DNA of 64,000 nt from Polystyrenella longa. Its GTDB lineage: Bacteria; Planctomycetota; Planctomycetia; Planctomycetales; Planctomycetaceae. The stretch covers positions 5,975,001 to 6,039,000 of the forward strand of contig NZ_CP036281.1 in the NCBI RefSeq assembly GCF_007750395.1, written 5' to 3'. The notes beneath the pieces are model-generated. The model was given only the letters and a program-made list of their open reading frames with translations, made no database searches and had not been told where the DNA came from. Numbering within the stretch: the first letter of the stretch is position 1; the number at the start of each line of letters is the position of its first letter. The position numbers and the translations under genes are program-made. This document shows, one piece after another, positions 24,479 through 33,262 of this stretch.

Positions 24479-25300
24479 TTAATAGCCGGGTTCATCGCCA
24501 CTAAGGCCCGCCCCCACGCGGTAGGCACTAAAAAATGCGAGTAGAATAAACAGCCCATCGAATAGCCCAACCGAAAGCACGGCGACGATGGAAGACAGGA
24601 CGACGTCACCTCCAAAAATCACGGTAAAGGCCATTACTTTTCCGAGGAAAATGGCAACCAGTGACATGAAGGCAGCCGTTAAGCCGGAGCCGAAGCCCTG
24701 AGACTCTCCACAGGCATTTGCCGCCACGAGGGCTCCCATACCAGTAAGCCCTCCCACAGCCCAGGCAATAAAGGCACTTTCACGCCAAGTGAAGTAGGCA
24801 ATCACGGCCCAAAGGACGGCGCCCACCAAGCCACCCGCGAAGCTACCACCCGCCCAGGCCAGGAACTGCACGAAAGGAGAGGGGCCGGTTGGTTGTCGGC
24901 GACGCCTCTGCTCAGGCGGGCGTTTTTTCTTTTTGGGCAATGCCTCACCATCAGAGGAAGAGCGACGTCGCCGAGGAACCGGGGCTGGCAAAGTATCGCC
25001 AAATCCGTAGTCCTCTTCTTCAGAGGCGGTACGACTTGATCGTTGACCCGAAGAACGTTGTTGACGGGGTTGCTCCAGTTCGCTGAAGTCTTCCAGCCAG
25101 TTGGAGGTTTCATCCGCCGTCATTTCACTGGTGGAAGTCGCTGGTTTTTGCGTTCGAGATTTCTTGCGGACGGGTTGTATTTCAAACTTCTCACTGCATT
25201 GAGGGCATTTAGTCCGTCGACCGAACAGGCTTTCGGATTTGATCTTCATGACTTTGCGGCAGTGAGGACACTGAGTCCGGGGTGAGGATGATGTGCTCAT
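24479..25300 (-). CDS. Zinc-ribbon (MJ0042-type) integral membrane protein
   Basis: About 273 residues from the ATG at 25300, where the zinc ribbon begins; the open frame extends farther but without a supporting start. Residues 10-45 contain CPHC and CPQC pairs of an MJ0042-type ribbon. A long basic, serine- and proline-rich linker follows (about 50-140), then four to five hydrophobic helices to the C terminus. This ribbon-linker-membrane layout is typical of planctomycete proteins of unknown role. It converges on the SRAP-like gene, with stops about 30 nt apart. Confidence 0.75.
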   Translation of the reverse strand: MSTSSSPRTQCPHCRKVMKIKSESLFGRRTKCPQCSEKFEIQPVRKKSRTQKPATSTSEMTADETSNWLEDFSELEQPRQQRSSGQRSSRTASEEEDYGFGDTLPAPVPRRRRSSSDGEALPKKKKRPPEQRRRRQPTGPSPFVQFLAWAGGSFAGGLVGAVLWAVIAYFTWRESAFIAWAVGGLTGMGALVAANACGESQGFGSGLTAAFMSLVAIFLGKVMAFTVIFGGDVVLSSIVAVLSVGLFDGLFILLAFFSAYRVGAGLSGDEPGY

Positions 25301-25724
25301 AGACGGGTTCCCATGACTGGGGTGAATTCGGAGTAAAATGCGACAGAAAACGGACCAATGGCGCGCATTTCCCGTGGGAACCTTCTCTCCGACAATGCCA
25401 GGAGCGGCTGGAATCAGAGACGTGATGAAAACCTGTGTCTGAGTGCCGTTGAAGACGAACGTCCTCGTGAAATGATACGGCGACACCGACACCTCTGAGC
25501 TGGTTTTGGGCTTAGAATCCAACCAATCTGCTGAAAAGACGGCACAGCCAAAGTACCGCGCCTGTGAAAAAAGGTCTAGGCTATGTTTGGATTTCCATAC
25601 GTTTTCGTCTGTTTATTCGAGAGGAGGAATAGATCGCCCTCTCCGCCGAACCTCAGCTCATTCGGAGAAAAACCGAATCACTTTCATACGCACAGACTCT
25701 GTCTAAACCGTTCCGAGGCAAGGC

Positions 25725-26510
25725 CTAACTCTGGCTAACACCCAGAGATTTGCCCCCGTCAATGGCGATCATCGTGCCGGTGACAAACTGGGCCGCGTCG
25801 CTGACCAAGTAACCGATCGTTTCAGCCACTTCTTCCGGTGTGATCATACGATTGTTGGCCTTGGCGAGAGGAGAGGCGTTGATGAAACCTCGTACCATCG
25901 CCTCGGGATCATTCGACTGGGCAAGGTCAGCGTTCATCATTCCTGTTTCACAAACAGGGCCAGGGCAGACAGCGTTGATGCGGATATTGTCTTTCGCATG
26001 ACAGAGTCCCAGCGATTTCGTCATTCCAACTAATCCCATTTTGCTGATCGAATAAACCGGGTCATGTTGTCGGGGCAAGAGCCCCGCGTTGCTCGCCGTG
26101 TTTACAATGGCGCCACCTCCATTTCGCTGCATCTGGCGAATGGCGTGCTTGCAGCCGAAGAAAGCCCCTTTTAAATTGACGCCCATGCAGGCGTCCCACT
26201 CTTCTTCAGTCACCTCCGTGATCGGTTTCACCATACCGATCCCAGCGTTATTCACAAGGATATCCAGTCGCCCCGATTCCCGAACGGCCTGTTCGATCAA
26301 ACCCTGCACGTCCGCTTCGATTCGTACATCGCATCGTTGTTCAGAGATATTCAGATCGGCGAAGTCCTGTTGGTTCTCGTCCAACAGATTCACATCGCCG
26401 ATGAAGACCTTGGCCCCCCGTCGAGCGAGCCATTTCGCTGTGGCTCGTCCAATTCCGTTCGCGCCACCGGTCACCACAGCTACTTTGCCAGTCAGTTCCT
26501 GAGTTGTCAT
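25725..26510 (-). CDS. SDR-family NAD(P)-dependent oxidoreductase
   Basis: About 261 residues of the classical short-chain dehydrogenase type: TGGANGIGRA nucleotide-binding motif near residue 14, LVNNAGIG, the catalytic Ser in TASNAG, YSISK (Tyr and Lys) and a PGPVCETGM loop. An Asp after the second strand (GDVN) suggests NAD rather than NADP. The ATG at 26510, with AAGGGA upstream, is preferred to one ten codons earlier. Cytoplasmic. Substrate cannot be assigned; no pathway partner is adjacent. Confidence 0.9.
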   Translation of the reverse strand: MTTQELTGKVAVVTGGANGIGRATAKWLARRGAKVFIGDVNLLDENQQDFADLNISEQRCDVRIEADVQGLIEQAVRESGRLDILVNNAGIGMVKPITEVTEEEWDACMGVNLKGAFFGCKHAIRQMQRNGGGAIVNTASNAGLLPRQHDPVYSISKMGLVGMTKSLGLCHAKDNIRINAVCPGPVCETGMMNADLAQSNDPEAMVRGFINASPLAKANNRMITPEEVAETIGYLVSDAAQFVTGTMIAIDGGKSLGVSQS

Positions 26511-26745
26511 CGGTCCCTTCCTGTTCACGTTGTTTCCCAATTTAGTCGCTGTTATTCATCTCGCTGATTTCATGTCGTCTCACATCGGTTGTCGGGGCCT
26601 ACTTTCGTCCCTCTTGAGCAGATTCGCAAGGAAACCTACCGGACTGTTTGTTCACTGTTCGTTAAAATCGCCGAATATCAGGTAGTAAGCATCAGGTTTT
26701 CTCCGTATTATAAAGGGACGGGAGAATTTTACGCACCGTTCGTAT

Positions 26746-26829
26746 CTGCGTTTGATTTCTCTGCGTTTGATTTCTCTGGGTTTGATTTCACTGGGTTTGA
26801 TTTCACTGAGTTTGATTTCACTGAGTTTT
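26746..26829. repeat. 15-bp minisatellite upstream of the DUF1549 gene
   Basis: Five head-to-tail 15-bp units of the form CTGnGTTTGATTTCn plus a partial sixth. Units 1-2 are identical, 3-4 are identical, and 5-6 share a third variant, so position 4 steps C-C-G-G-A-A. The array stays open in frame on both strands, but no start signal supports translation. It lies 60 nt before the DUF1549 start and may affect expression or simply be slippage-prone DNA. Confidence 0.9.
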
Positions 26830-26888
26830 CCCGACATCCCTGCCGTTCGGCATTCACTTCGCGATCACTACTGAGGAACACCTGATTG

Positions 26889-28553
26889 ATGTTCTCATCT
26901 TTTTCAAACAGCGGCAGCGTTCCCTTCATTCGATACTCATTCTGCTTCGGCCTGATGTTGATTGTGAGCGGGATGGTCGTGTCCGCTTCGGCGGCGCCTA
27001 AAACGCAAGGGTTCAGCACCGGTTCGCGGGATCCGTTCGTGACCGAAATCAATCAACGGTTGGATCAGCATTGGAAAGACAACGAAGTTGTTCCCTCCGA
27101 TATCGCCGACGACGAAGAATGGCTCCGTCGCGTGTACCTCGATCTGACGGGCCGCATTCCTTCCACTGAAGAGGTGCGAAGGTTTCTGGGAGAAAAAGAG
27201 GAAGCCCCCAGCCGAACGCAGATCATTGAGGAATTACTGAGCAGCGATGAATACATTTCCAACTGGACCACTGTCTGGACGAATCTGTCCATCGGTCGGC
27301 AGACACCTCGCCGGGTCAGTCGTCGAGGTATGGAAAAATTCTACCGCGAAGCTTTTGCGAGAAACCGTCCCTGGAACGAAGTCGTTACCGATCTCATTCT
27401 GGCCGAAGGTCACTACGAAGAAAATGGCGCCGTCAATTATCTACTGGCACAGATGACGATGCGGGACGAACAAGTACTGCTCACCGCGAAGACCGCCAAA
27501 CTCTTTCTTGGACAACAGCTCCAGTGCGTGCAATGTCACAACCATCCATTCAATCAATGGAAGCAAGAACAGTTCTGGCAGTTCAATAGCTTCTTTCGAC
27601 AGATCGATAAAATTGATCACCGCAAAATAGACCCCGATTCAGGTCGTCGAGTTGATGACTATTCAGAAGTCGTTCTCCGTGATTTTTCTGGTCCCGTCCA
27701 TTTCGATCGACGTGATGGTCTGAAGCAAGTCGCTTACCCGATTTTCAACGGAGAGTCGGTGAATCCCGATGTCACCACCGACCGCCGCGAAGGCCTGACT
27801 TCACTTCTGGCTCAGGGAGAACGCCCCGCCATTGCCTCGGCGATGGTGAACCGGATGTGGTCACACTTCTTCGGTTATGGCTTCGTCAATCCTGTCGATG
27901 ACATCGGCCCGCACAACCACTCGGCCATGCCCGAACTGTTTGACCGTATGGCGGACGAGTTCGTCAAAAACAACTACGACGTTAAAAAGCTGATGAACTG
28001 GATCGTCAACTCGAAAGCGTACAACCTGACCAGCAAGTTCAACCCTGGCAATGAATTCGACGACCCCGCCGCGGGCGAGACGCCTCTGTTCAGCAAGATG
28101 TATCTGAAATCACTCGAAGCGGAACAACTTTACGATTCACTACTCGTCGCAACCCGGGCCGACGCCGCTGGTCGTGCTGACTACGAAGAACAATTGAACC
28201 GCCGCGAACAATGGTTGCGGCAATTTGTAATCGAATTCGGTAACGATGAAGGCACCGAAGCGACCACTTTCAACGGAACAATTCCACAAGCGCTGATGTT
28301 GATGAACGGACAACTTGTTCGTAACGCAATGTCGATGGAAGGGGAAAGTTTCCTGCAGCAGTTGAAGAACAACAGCAAACTAAAACCGCTGGAAAAAGTG
28401 AACGAAGTTTACCTTGCCACGTTAAATCGATACCCAACCAGCCGCGAGCGAAGTGCGTTGACAAAACTGTTCAAAGGGAATCCCGAAGAAGCCGCCTTGC
28501 AGGATCTGTTATGGGCCCTGCTGAATTCGAACGAGTTTATTACGAATCATTAA
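26889..28553 (+). CDS. DUF1549/DUF1553 secreted protein
   Basis: About 554 residues. An N-terminal signal peptide ends near SASAAP. The DUF1549 domain (about 45-250) contains LRRVYLDLTGRIP and the diagnostic CVQCHNHPFNQW; DUF1553 (about 270-540) has AIASAMVNRMWSHFFGYG and NSNEFITNH at the end. The CxxCH could bind heme, but these proteins are best known as planctomycete-specific partners of DUF1501 proteins, one of which is next downstream. GAGGAA lies 10 nt before the ATG at 26889; a TTG just before is an alternative. This form lacks an N-terminal cytochrome module. Confidence 0.9.
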   Translation: MFSSFSNSGSVPFIRYSFCFGLMLIVSGMVVSASAAPKTQGFSTGSRDPFVTEINQRLDQHWKDNEVVPSDIADDEEWLRRVYLDLTGRIPSTEEVRRFLGEKEEAPSRTQIIEELLSSDEYISNWTTVWTNLSIGRQTPRRVSRRGMEKFYREAFARNRPWNEVVTDLILAEGHYEENGAVNYLLAQMTMRDEQVLLTAKTAKLFLGQQLQCVQCHNHPFNQWKQEQFWQFNSFFRQIDKIDHRKIDPDSGRRVDDYSEVVLRDFSGPVHFDRRDGLKQVAYPIFNGESVNPDVTTDRREGLTSLLAQGERPAIASAMVNRMWSHFFGYGFVNPVDDIGPHNHSAMPELFDRMADEFVKNNYDVKKLMNWIVNSKAYNLTSKFNPGNEFDDPAAGETPLFSKMYLKSLEAEQLYDSLLVATRADAAGRADYEEQLNRREQWLRQFVIEFGNDEGTEATTFNGTIPQALMLMNGQLVRNAMSMEGESFLQQLKNNSKLKPLEKVNEVYLATLNRYPTSRERSALTKLFKGNPEEAALQDLLWALLNSNEFITNH

Positions 28554-28636
28554 TCGAATACAAACTTTATTTGACATCGCTCCGACTTCATCACCAAATA
28601 CAAATCTACTAACCGCAAGCATTGCGGGAGCCAAAC

Positions 28637-29902
28637 ATGAATTTACCGACTCCAACTGGAATGAACCGCCGTCACTTTCTCCGACATATGGCGACGAGTG
28701 CAGCGACTGTTCCTGCGCTGCAGTTCATGTCGCATCTTGAAGCGAACGCCGCAACCGTCAAAAGTAATCAGAAGTCGTGCATTCTGATGTGGATGGGGGG
28801 CGGTCCTCCTACGATTGATATCTGGGACCTCAAACCGAAATCCACCAACGGCGGAGAATTCAAACCGATCTCAACAGCAGGTGACTTCCAGATCACCGAA
28901 GCGCTCCCCGAAACGGCCAAGATCATGGACAACCTATCCATCGTCCGTTCGATGAGCACACGCGAAGCCGATCATGATCGCGGACGTTATTACCTGCATA
29001 CGTCGTTCGTCCCCAATCCCACCGTGGTACACCCTCCCTTTGGATCGGTCATCAGTAAAGAGCTGGGAGACAAACGGGAGAACCTGACGATTCCCTCCTT
29101 CGTTGCCGTTGGTGGTTCTCCCGGTTCACCAGGTTACCTTGGCATGTCCCATGCACCCTTTAACGTCGACAGCAACGGTCAGATCCGTAATGCGAACATG
29201 GAAGGGCTCAACCCGACTCAGATGGCGTCCCGATTGTCGATGTTGAAAACAGTGGAGACCCAGTTCATTGATTCCAACCGCGGGTCAATGTCTAAAGACC
29301 ATCAGGATATTTATCGCAAAGCCCTGACGCTACTGTATTCCGATCAGATGACCGCTTTCGAAGTTGCCCAGGAGCCTGCTGAGGTTCAGGAAGCCTACGG
29401 AGACACTGGCTTCGGTCGCGGACTGCTGCTGGCCCGTCGCCTCGCTGAACGTGGCGTTCCCTTTATTGAAGTCGACATGGGAGGCTGGGACCTGCATCAG
29501 GATGTTTTCTCTACTCTGCGGGACAACCGCATGCCTACAGTCGATAAAGCGATGTCCACACTTGTGAAAGACCTCAAAGAACGGGGCATGCTGGACAACA
29601 CGGTTCTCGTCTGGATGGGTGAGTTCGGTCGGACACCGCGCATTAATCAGAATACTGGCCGCGATCACTGGGCCCGCAGTTGGTCGGTCGTGATTGGTGG
29701 TGGCGGAATTAAAGGTGGTATCGCCGTCGGCGCCACCGACGATGAAGGAATTGAAGTCATCGGCAAAGGGTATCAACCGGGCGATATCTGGGCGACTGTG
29801 GCCCAAGCCATGGGTGTCCCCGTGAATACCGAATACCGTTCCGCCAACGGTCGTCCCATGAAAATGGTCAACACCGGTCAACCCATCACCGAGCTGATTT
29901 AA
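28637..29902 (+). CDS. DUF1501 (sulfatase-fold) exported protein
   Basis: About 421 residues. The N terminus [14 protein letters not shown] resembles a twin-arginine or Sec signal with an RR motif, then the DUF1501 body: [56 protein letters not shown] and [10 protein letters not shown]. The fold is alkaline-phosphatase/sulfatase-like but lacks the formylglycine motif; biochemical activity is unknown. The ATG at 28637 has CGGGAG 6 nt upstream. It follows the DUF1549 gene by 83 nt, the standard two-gene planctomycete operon. Confidence 0.92.
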   Translation: MNLPTPTGMNRRHFLRHMATSAATVPALQFMSHLEANAATVKSNQKSCILMWMGGGPPTIDIWDLKPKSTNGGEFKPISTAGDFQITEALPETAKIMDNLSIVRSMSTREADHDRGRYYLHTSFVPNPTVVHPPFGSVISKELGDKRENLTIPSFVAVGGSPGSPGYLGMSHAPFNVDSNGQIRNANMEGLNPTQMASRLSMLKTVETQFIDSNRGSMSKDHQDIYRKALTLLYSDQMTAFEVAQEPAEVQEAYGDTGFGRGLLLARRLAERGVPFIEVDMGGWDLHQDVFSTLRDNRMPTVDKAMSTLVKDLKERGMLDNTVLVWMGEFGRTPRINQNTGRDHWARSWSVVIGGGGIKGGIAVGATDDEGIEVIGKGYQPGDIWATVAQAMGVPVNTEYRSANGRPMKMVNTGQPITELI

Positions 29903-30161
29903 ACCGAGCGATGTGAGTGGAATAGAGTTCCATCATGTTCTCGTGCGTAAATCAGGCAGGCATGGTTTCTGGCAATCTCATTCCGAAATCTCATTCCGCG
30001 ATCTCAACGAAAAGTATGGTCCGGCTGTCCGCTCATTGGTTCCTGCCTTCCTTATACATTCGGGGACGCATAGAATTCGGATAAAGACGCTCGATTCACG
30101 CGGCACCATTTCACCTCGGGAAGATTCTGGCGGGGACTGCTGGAATAACTGACAGAACATC

Positions 30162-30995
30162 ATGACAGAGAACACCACCACGAATCCGTTGCGAGTTTGT
30201 AGTTTCGAGAGCCGACGTTCGGAAGAAACGCGAACCTTGATCACCAAAATGGGCGGCGTCGCGACGGTGGTTCCTTCCATGAAGGAAGTACCGCTCACCG
30301 AAAATGAACATGGCCTGAAGTTTGCCAAACAGATTTTCGCGGGCGAAATCGATTACGTCGTCTTCATGACGGGCGTGGGTACGCGGCAATTGTTCAACGT
30401 CATTGAAACCAAATGGCCGCTCACTGAATTTCTGACCGAACTCCAGAAATACGTCGTCATTAGCCGCGGCCCCAAACCTGTAAAAGTACTCAAGGAAGAA
30501 AAAGTTCGCATCGACTTCGTCGCTCCCGAACCGAACACCTGGCACGAACTGCTCGAAACAATGCAGGCCGGACTCGACCTCAAAGACAAGGTGATCGCTG
30601 TTCAGGAGTACGGAATCCCGAGCACCGAGTTCTACCAGGAACTGGCCGGTCTCGGCGCCGAAGTGCGGTCTGTCCCCGTGTATTCCTGGGCATTCCCGGA
30701 TGACCCCGCCCCCTTGTATAAATCCATCCATCAAACCATCGCGGGCGAGTTCGACGTGCTGGCATTCACCAGCGCCAATCAGGCGACGCACGTCTTTCAG
30801 GCAGCGCATGAGCAGGAAGTCTTCGACGAGTGGCTCGCCGCCGCACAAAAGTTGGTCATTGCCTCGATTGGACCAACGGCAACCGAACATCTGACCAAAC
30901 TCAATCTTCCTCCACAGCTGGAAGCCAGCCCCCCCAAATTGGGCCCCTTTATTCGCACAATCATGACCGAGGGTCCCGCGCTGGTGAACCGATGA
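30162..30995 (+). CDS. hemD: Uroporphyrinogen-III synthase
   Basis: About 277 residues. HemD closes and inverts ring D of hydroxymethylbilane to give uroporphyrinogen III. The family's bilobed pattern is visible: CSFESRRSEE start, FMTGVGTRQL in lobe 1, VISRGPKPVK at the linker, VPVYSW, AFTSANQATH, and the final SIGPTATEHL. Sequence conservation in this family is low, but hemE, the next enzyme in the pathway, follows 108 nt downstream on the same strand, which supports the call. No good ribosome site precedes the ATG. Confidence 0.88.
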   Translation: MTENTTTNPLRVCSFESRRSEETRTLITKMGGVATVVPSMKEVPLTENEHGLKFAKQIFAGEIDYVVFMTGVGTRQLFNVIETKWPLTEFLTELQKYVVISRGPKPVKVLKEEKVRIDFVAPEPNTWHELLETMQAGLDLKDKVIAVQEYGIPSTEFYQELAGLGAEVRSVPVYSWAFPDDPAPLYKSIHQTIAGEFDVLAFTSANQATHVFQAAHEQEVFDEWLAAAQKLVIASIGPTATEHLTKLNLPPQLEASPPKLGPFIRTIMTEGPALVNR

Positions 30996-31103
30996 TTTAA
31001 AGAGAGTCTGTCCTCCGGGAATTCAAAAACAGGTCGCCATTCGTTATCCTTATCGATGTAACGTGGACCTACTTTTATTACCCTCGAGCGGAAGTCTTCT
31101 CTC

Positions 31104-32165
31104 TTGATTACCCCCGAATTAGCGAACAGCCGGTTCATGAAAGCGGCCCGTTGCGAGCCGACCGACACGACCCCTATCTGGTTAATGCGACAGGCAGGGC
31201 GGTACATGCCGGAGTACATGGCCGTACGGAACAAGGTGACCTTCCTTGAGCTTTGTAAAACGCCCGAACTGGCCGCGCAGGTGACATTGGAGGCTCGTGA
31301 GATACTGGGGGTCGACGCTGCGATTCTCTTTGCTGACTTGCTTCCGATTTTGCAACTCGTTGGCTTCGACCTGACCTACGAAAAGGGCGAAGGACCCCAA
31401 ATTCATAACCCGTTTCGGGAACCGGCCGATCTCAAGCGGATTCAACGCGTTCAGAATATCGACGACCTTGGTTACGTGTTCGACGCCATCCAGCTCATTC
31501 GCAAACAATTGCCCCCCGATATTCCTCTGCTGGGGTTTGCCGGGGCGCCTTTCACTCTTGCTTCGTATGCGATTGAAGGGGGCGGTTCCCGTAATTATCT
31601 GGACACCAAACGGATTATGTATTCGCACCCGGAAGTCTGGGACGAATTGATGAACACGCTCGTCGATTCGGTTTCGGGTTATCTTAATCGGCAGCTGGAA
31701 ATGGGTTGTCAGGCGGTACAAATCTTTGACAGTTGGGCCGGTTGTCTGAGCCCCGACGATTACCGGCACTTCGCCTTCCCCTACACCAAAAGGCTGATCA
31801 GTTCGCTTCCCGCCGATACACCGGTGATCAACTTCCTGACAGGCAACCCCGCATTACTTCCGTTACAGGTCGCTGCAGGTGGTACGGTGCAGGGACTCGA
31901 CTGGCGTGTTGATATGGCAGAGGCCTGGAAATCGATGGGCTACCATCAAGCTGTGCAGGGGAACCTCGATCCGGCTTCGCTCTTTTGTGAGTTCGATGTG
32001 CTCAAAGAGAAAGCTCAGGATGTGCTCGACAAAGCCGCCGGGCGCCCAGGTCACATATTTAATCTTGGCCACGGTATCATGCCGGGCGTCAATCCTCAGA
32101 ACGCGATCGACCTGGTGAAGTTTGTCCATGAGGCAGGAGCCCAGATTGCGGAAACTCAGATTTAA
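31104..32165 (+). CDS. hemE: Uroporphyrinogen decarboxylase
   Basis: About 353 residues. HemE decarboxylates the four acetate side chains of uroporphyrinogen III to give coproporphyrinogen III. Motifs seen are PIWLMRQAGRYMPEY, the signature with substrate-binding arginines, ILFADLLPI, FAGAPFTLASY, FDSWAG and the final GHGIMPG. The TTG start at 31104 is preferred over an internal ATG at 31137 because the residues before that ATG match the family's NDRF-type N terminus. Cytoplasmic; adjacent to hemD. Confidence 0.96.
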   Translation: MITPELANSRFMKAARCEPTDTTPIWLMRQAGRYMPEYMAVRNKVTFLELCKTPELAAQVTLEAREILGVDAAILFADLLPILQLVGFDLTYEKGEGPQIHNPFREPADLKRIQRVQNIDDLGYVFDAIQLIRKQLPPDIPLLGFAGAPFTLASYAIEGGGSRNYLDTKRIMYSHPEVWDELMNTLVDSVSGYLNRQLEMGCQAVQIFDSWAGCLSPDDYRHFAFPYTKRLISSLPADTPVINFLTGNPALLPLQVAAGGTVQGLDWRVDMAEAWKSMGYHQAVQGNLDPASLFCEFDVLKEKAQDVLDKAAGRPGHIFNLGHGIMPGVNPQNAIDLVKFVHEAGAQIAETQI

Positions 32166-32289
32166 GTATCTGTAAACAACGACTCGGAATAACAACTTCG
32201 AGTAATTACACGAAGCCATCAACTGGGCGCGATAACCTGACCACAGCAACTGTCCGTTCTGATTGAGATCAAACAAGGATTCCATCAAC

Positions 32290-33075
32290 GTGAGTGCCGG
32301 GGAGATCATTCTACTGGGAACAGGAACGTCCGTCGGTGTGCCGGTGGCGGGCTGCGACTGCGAAGTCTGTCTGTCAGAGAATCCCAAAAACAATCACACG
32401 CGGTCGGGCGTGTACGTCGAGGCGCCCGAGGGAAACTTCGTTATCGACACCGCTCCCGAGCTTCGTATTCAACTCGTACGAGAGCGTGTGCAGGCAGTGC
32501 ATGCGGCCCTCTTCACGCATGGCCACGCAGATCACATCTACGGACTGGATGACCTGCGTATCTACGGTCATCGTCAGGATGCACCCGTTGACTTATACTG
32601 TGAAGAGATCGTTGAACAGCATCTGCGTCAGTCCTTCAGTTATGCCTTCGACACGAACAGCCCCCGACCGCATAAGTTTGCCGTACCGCGATTTGAATTT
32701 CGATCTATCTCGATGGAGCCCTTTACTATTCTGGGGTTACCCGTCCAACCCATCCGTCTGCTTCACGGTCAGTTGCCTGTTCTTGGTTACCGCATTGGAA
32801 ACTTTGCATTCTGTACTGATGTCAGTGAGATTCCCGAAGAAAGCTGGCCACTGCTGGAAGGGCTCGACACGCTTATCATCGACGCTCTGCGTCATAGTCC
32901 GCACCCGACGCACTTCAACGTCGATCAGGCATTGGAAGCGATCCGGCGTTTGAAACCACTGCAAACCTACCTCACCCACATTTCGCACTCACTCGAATAC
33001 GAGGCGACGAACGCCATTCTGCCCGAGGGAGTGGAAATGGCATATGACGGATTGCGTGTGAACTACGAGGTATAG
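32290..33075 (+). CDS. MBL-fold metallo-hydrolase (PhnP/RNase Z-like)
   Basis: About 261 residues from a GTG at 32290 with AAGGA 10 nt upstream. It has the N-terminal LLGTGTSVGVP strand-loop, CDCEVC, and the metal site THGHADHIYGLDD (HxHxDH), with later ligands in LHGQLPVLGYRI, FCTDVSEIP and the terminal THISHSLEY. Domain order and the two-Cys segment after the first strand resemble PhnP-type phosphodiesterases acting on cyclic or small phosphate esters. Function in this organism is not shown; it sits after hemE without an obvious pathway link. Confidence 0.88.
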   Translation: MSAGEIILLGTGTSVGVPVAGCDCEVCLSENPKNNHTRSGVYVEAPEGNFVIDTAPELRIQLVRERVQAVHAALFTHGHADHIYGLDDLRIYGHRQDAPVDLYCEEIVEQHLRQSFSYAFDTNSPRPHKFAVPRFEFRSISMEPFTILGLPVQPIRLLHGQLPVLGYRIGNFAFCTDVSEIPEESWPLLEGLDTLIIDALRHSPHPTHFNVDQALEAIRRLKPLQTYLTHISHSLEYEATNAILPEGVEMAYDGLRVNYEV

Positions 33076-33262
33076 GTTTCTGCTCGATCAGTTTCTCACG
33101 GGCGTCTTGTTCTGGACAGTTGGGCAGGGTATAAGGGGAGTCTAGAATTCATGAAGAATTGTTGATGCGTTCCGAGTTCTCCACTCGGCAAACAGAGTAT
33201 TCCCAATTCCTCGAAGACTCTCCTCTCTGCTTTACTCACTTCAGACACAAAGATCGCGTTCG

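Noticed and set aside
24445-24544. 32-codon frame overlapping the SRAP-like stop (ATGA)
   Set aside because: Coupled start looks attractive, but it overlaps the converging membrane gene and has no recognisable character.
26589-26885. Protein encoded by the 15-bp repeat (FDFS/FDFT repeats)
   Set aside because: Open in both strands simply because the unit is a multiple of three; no start signal.
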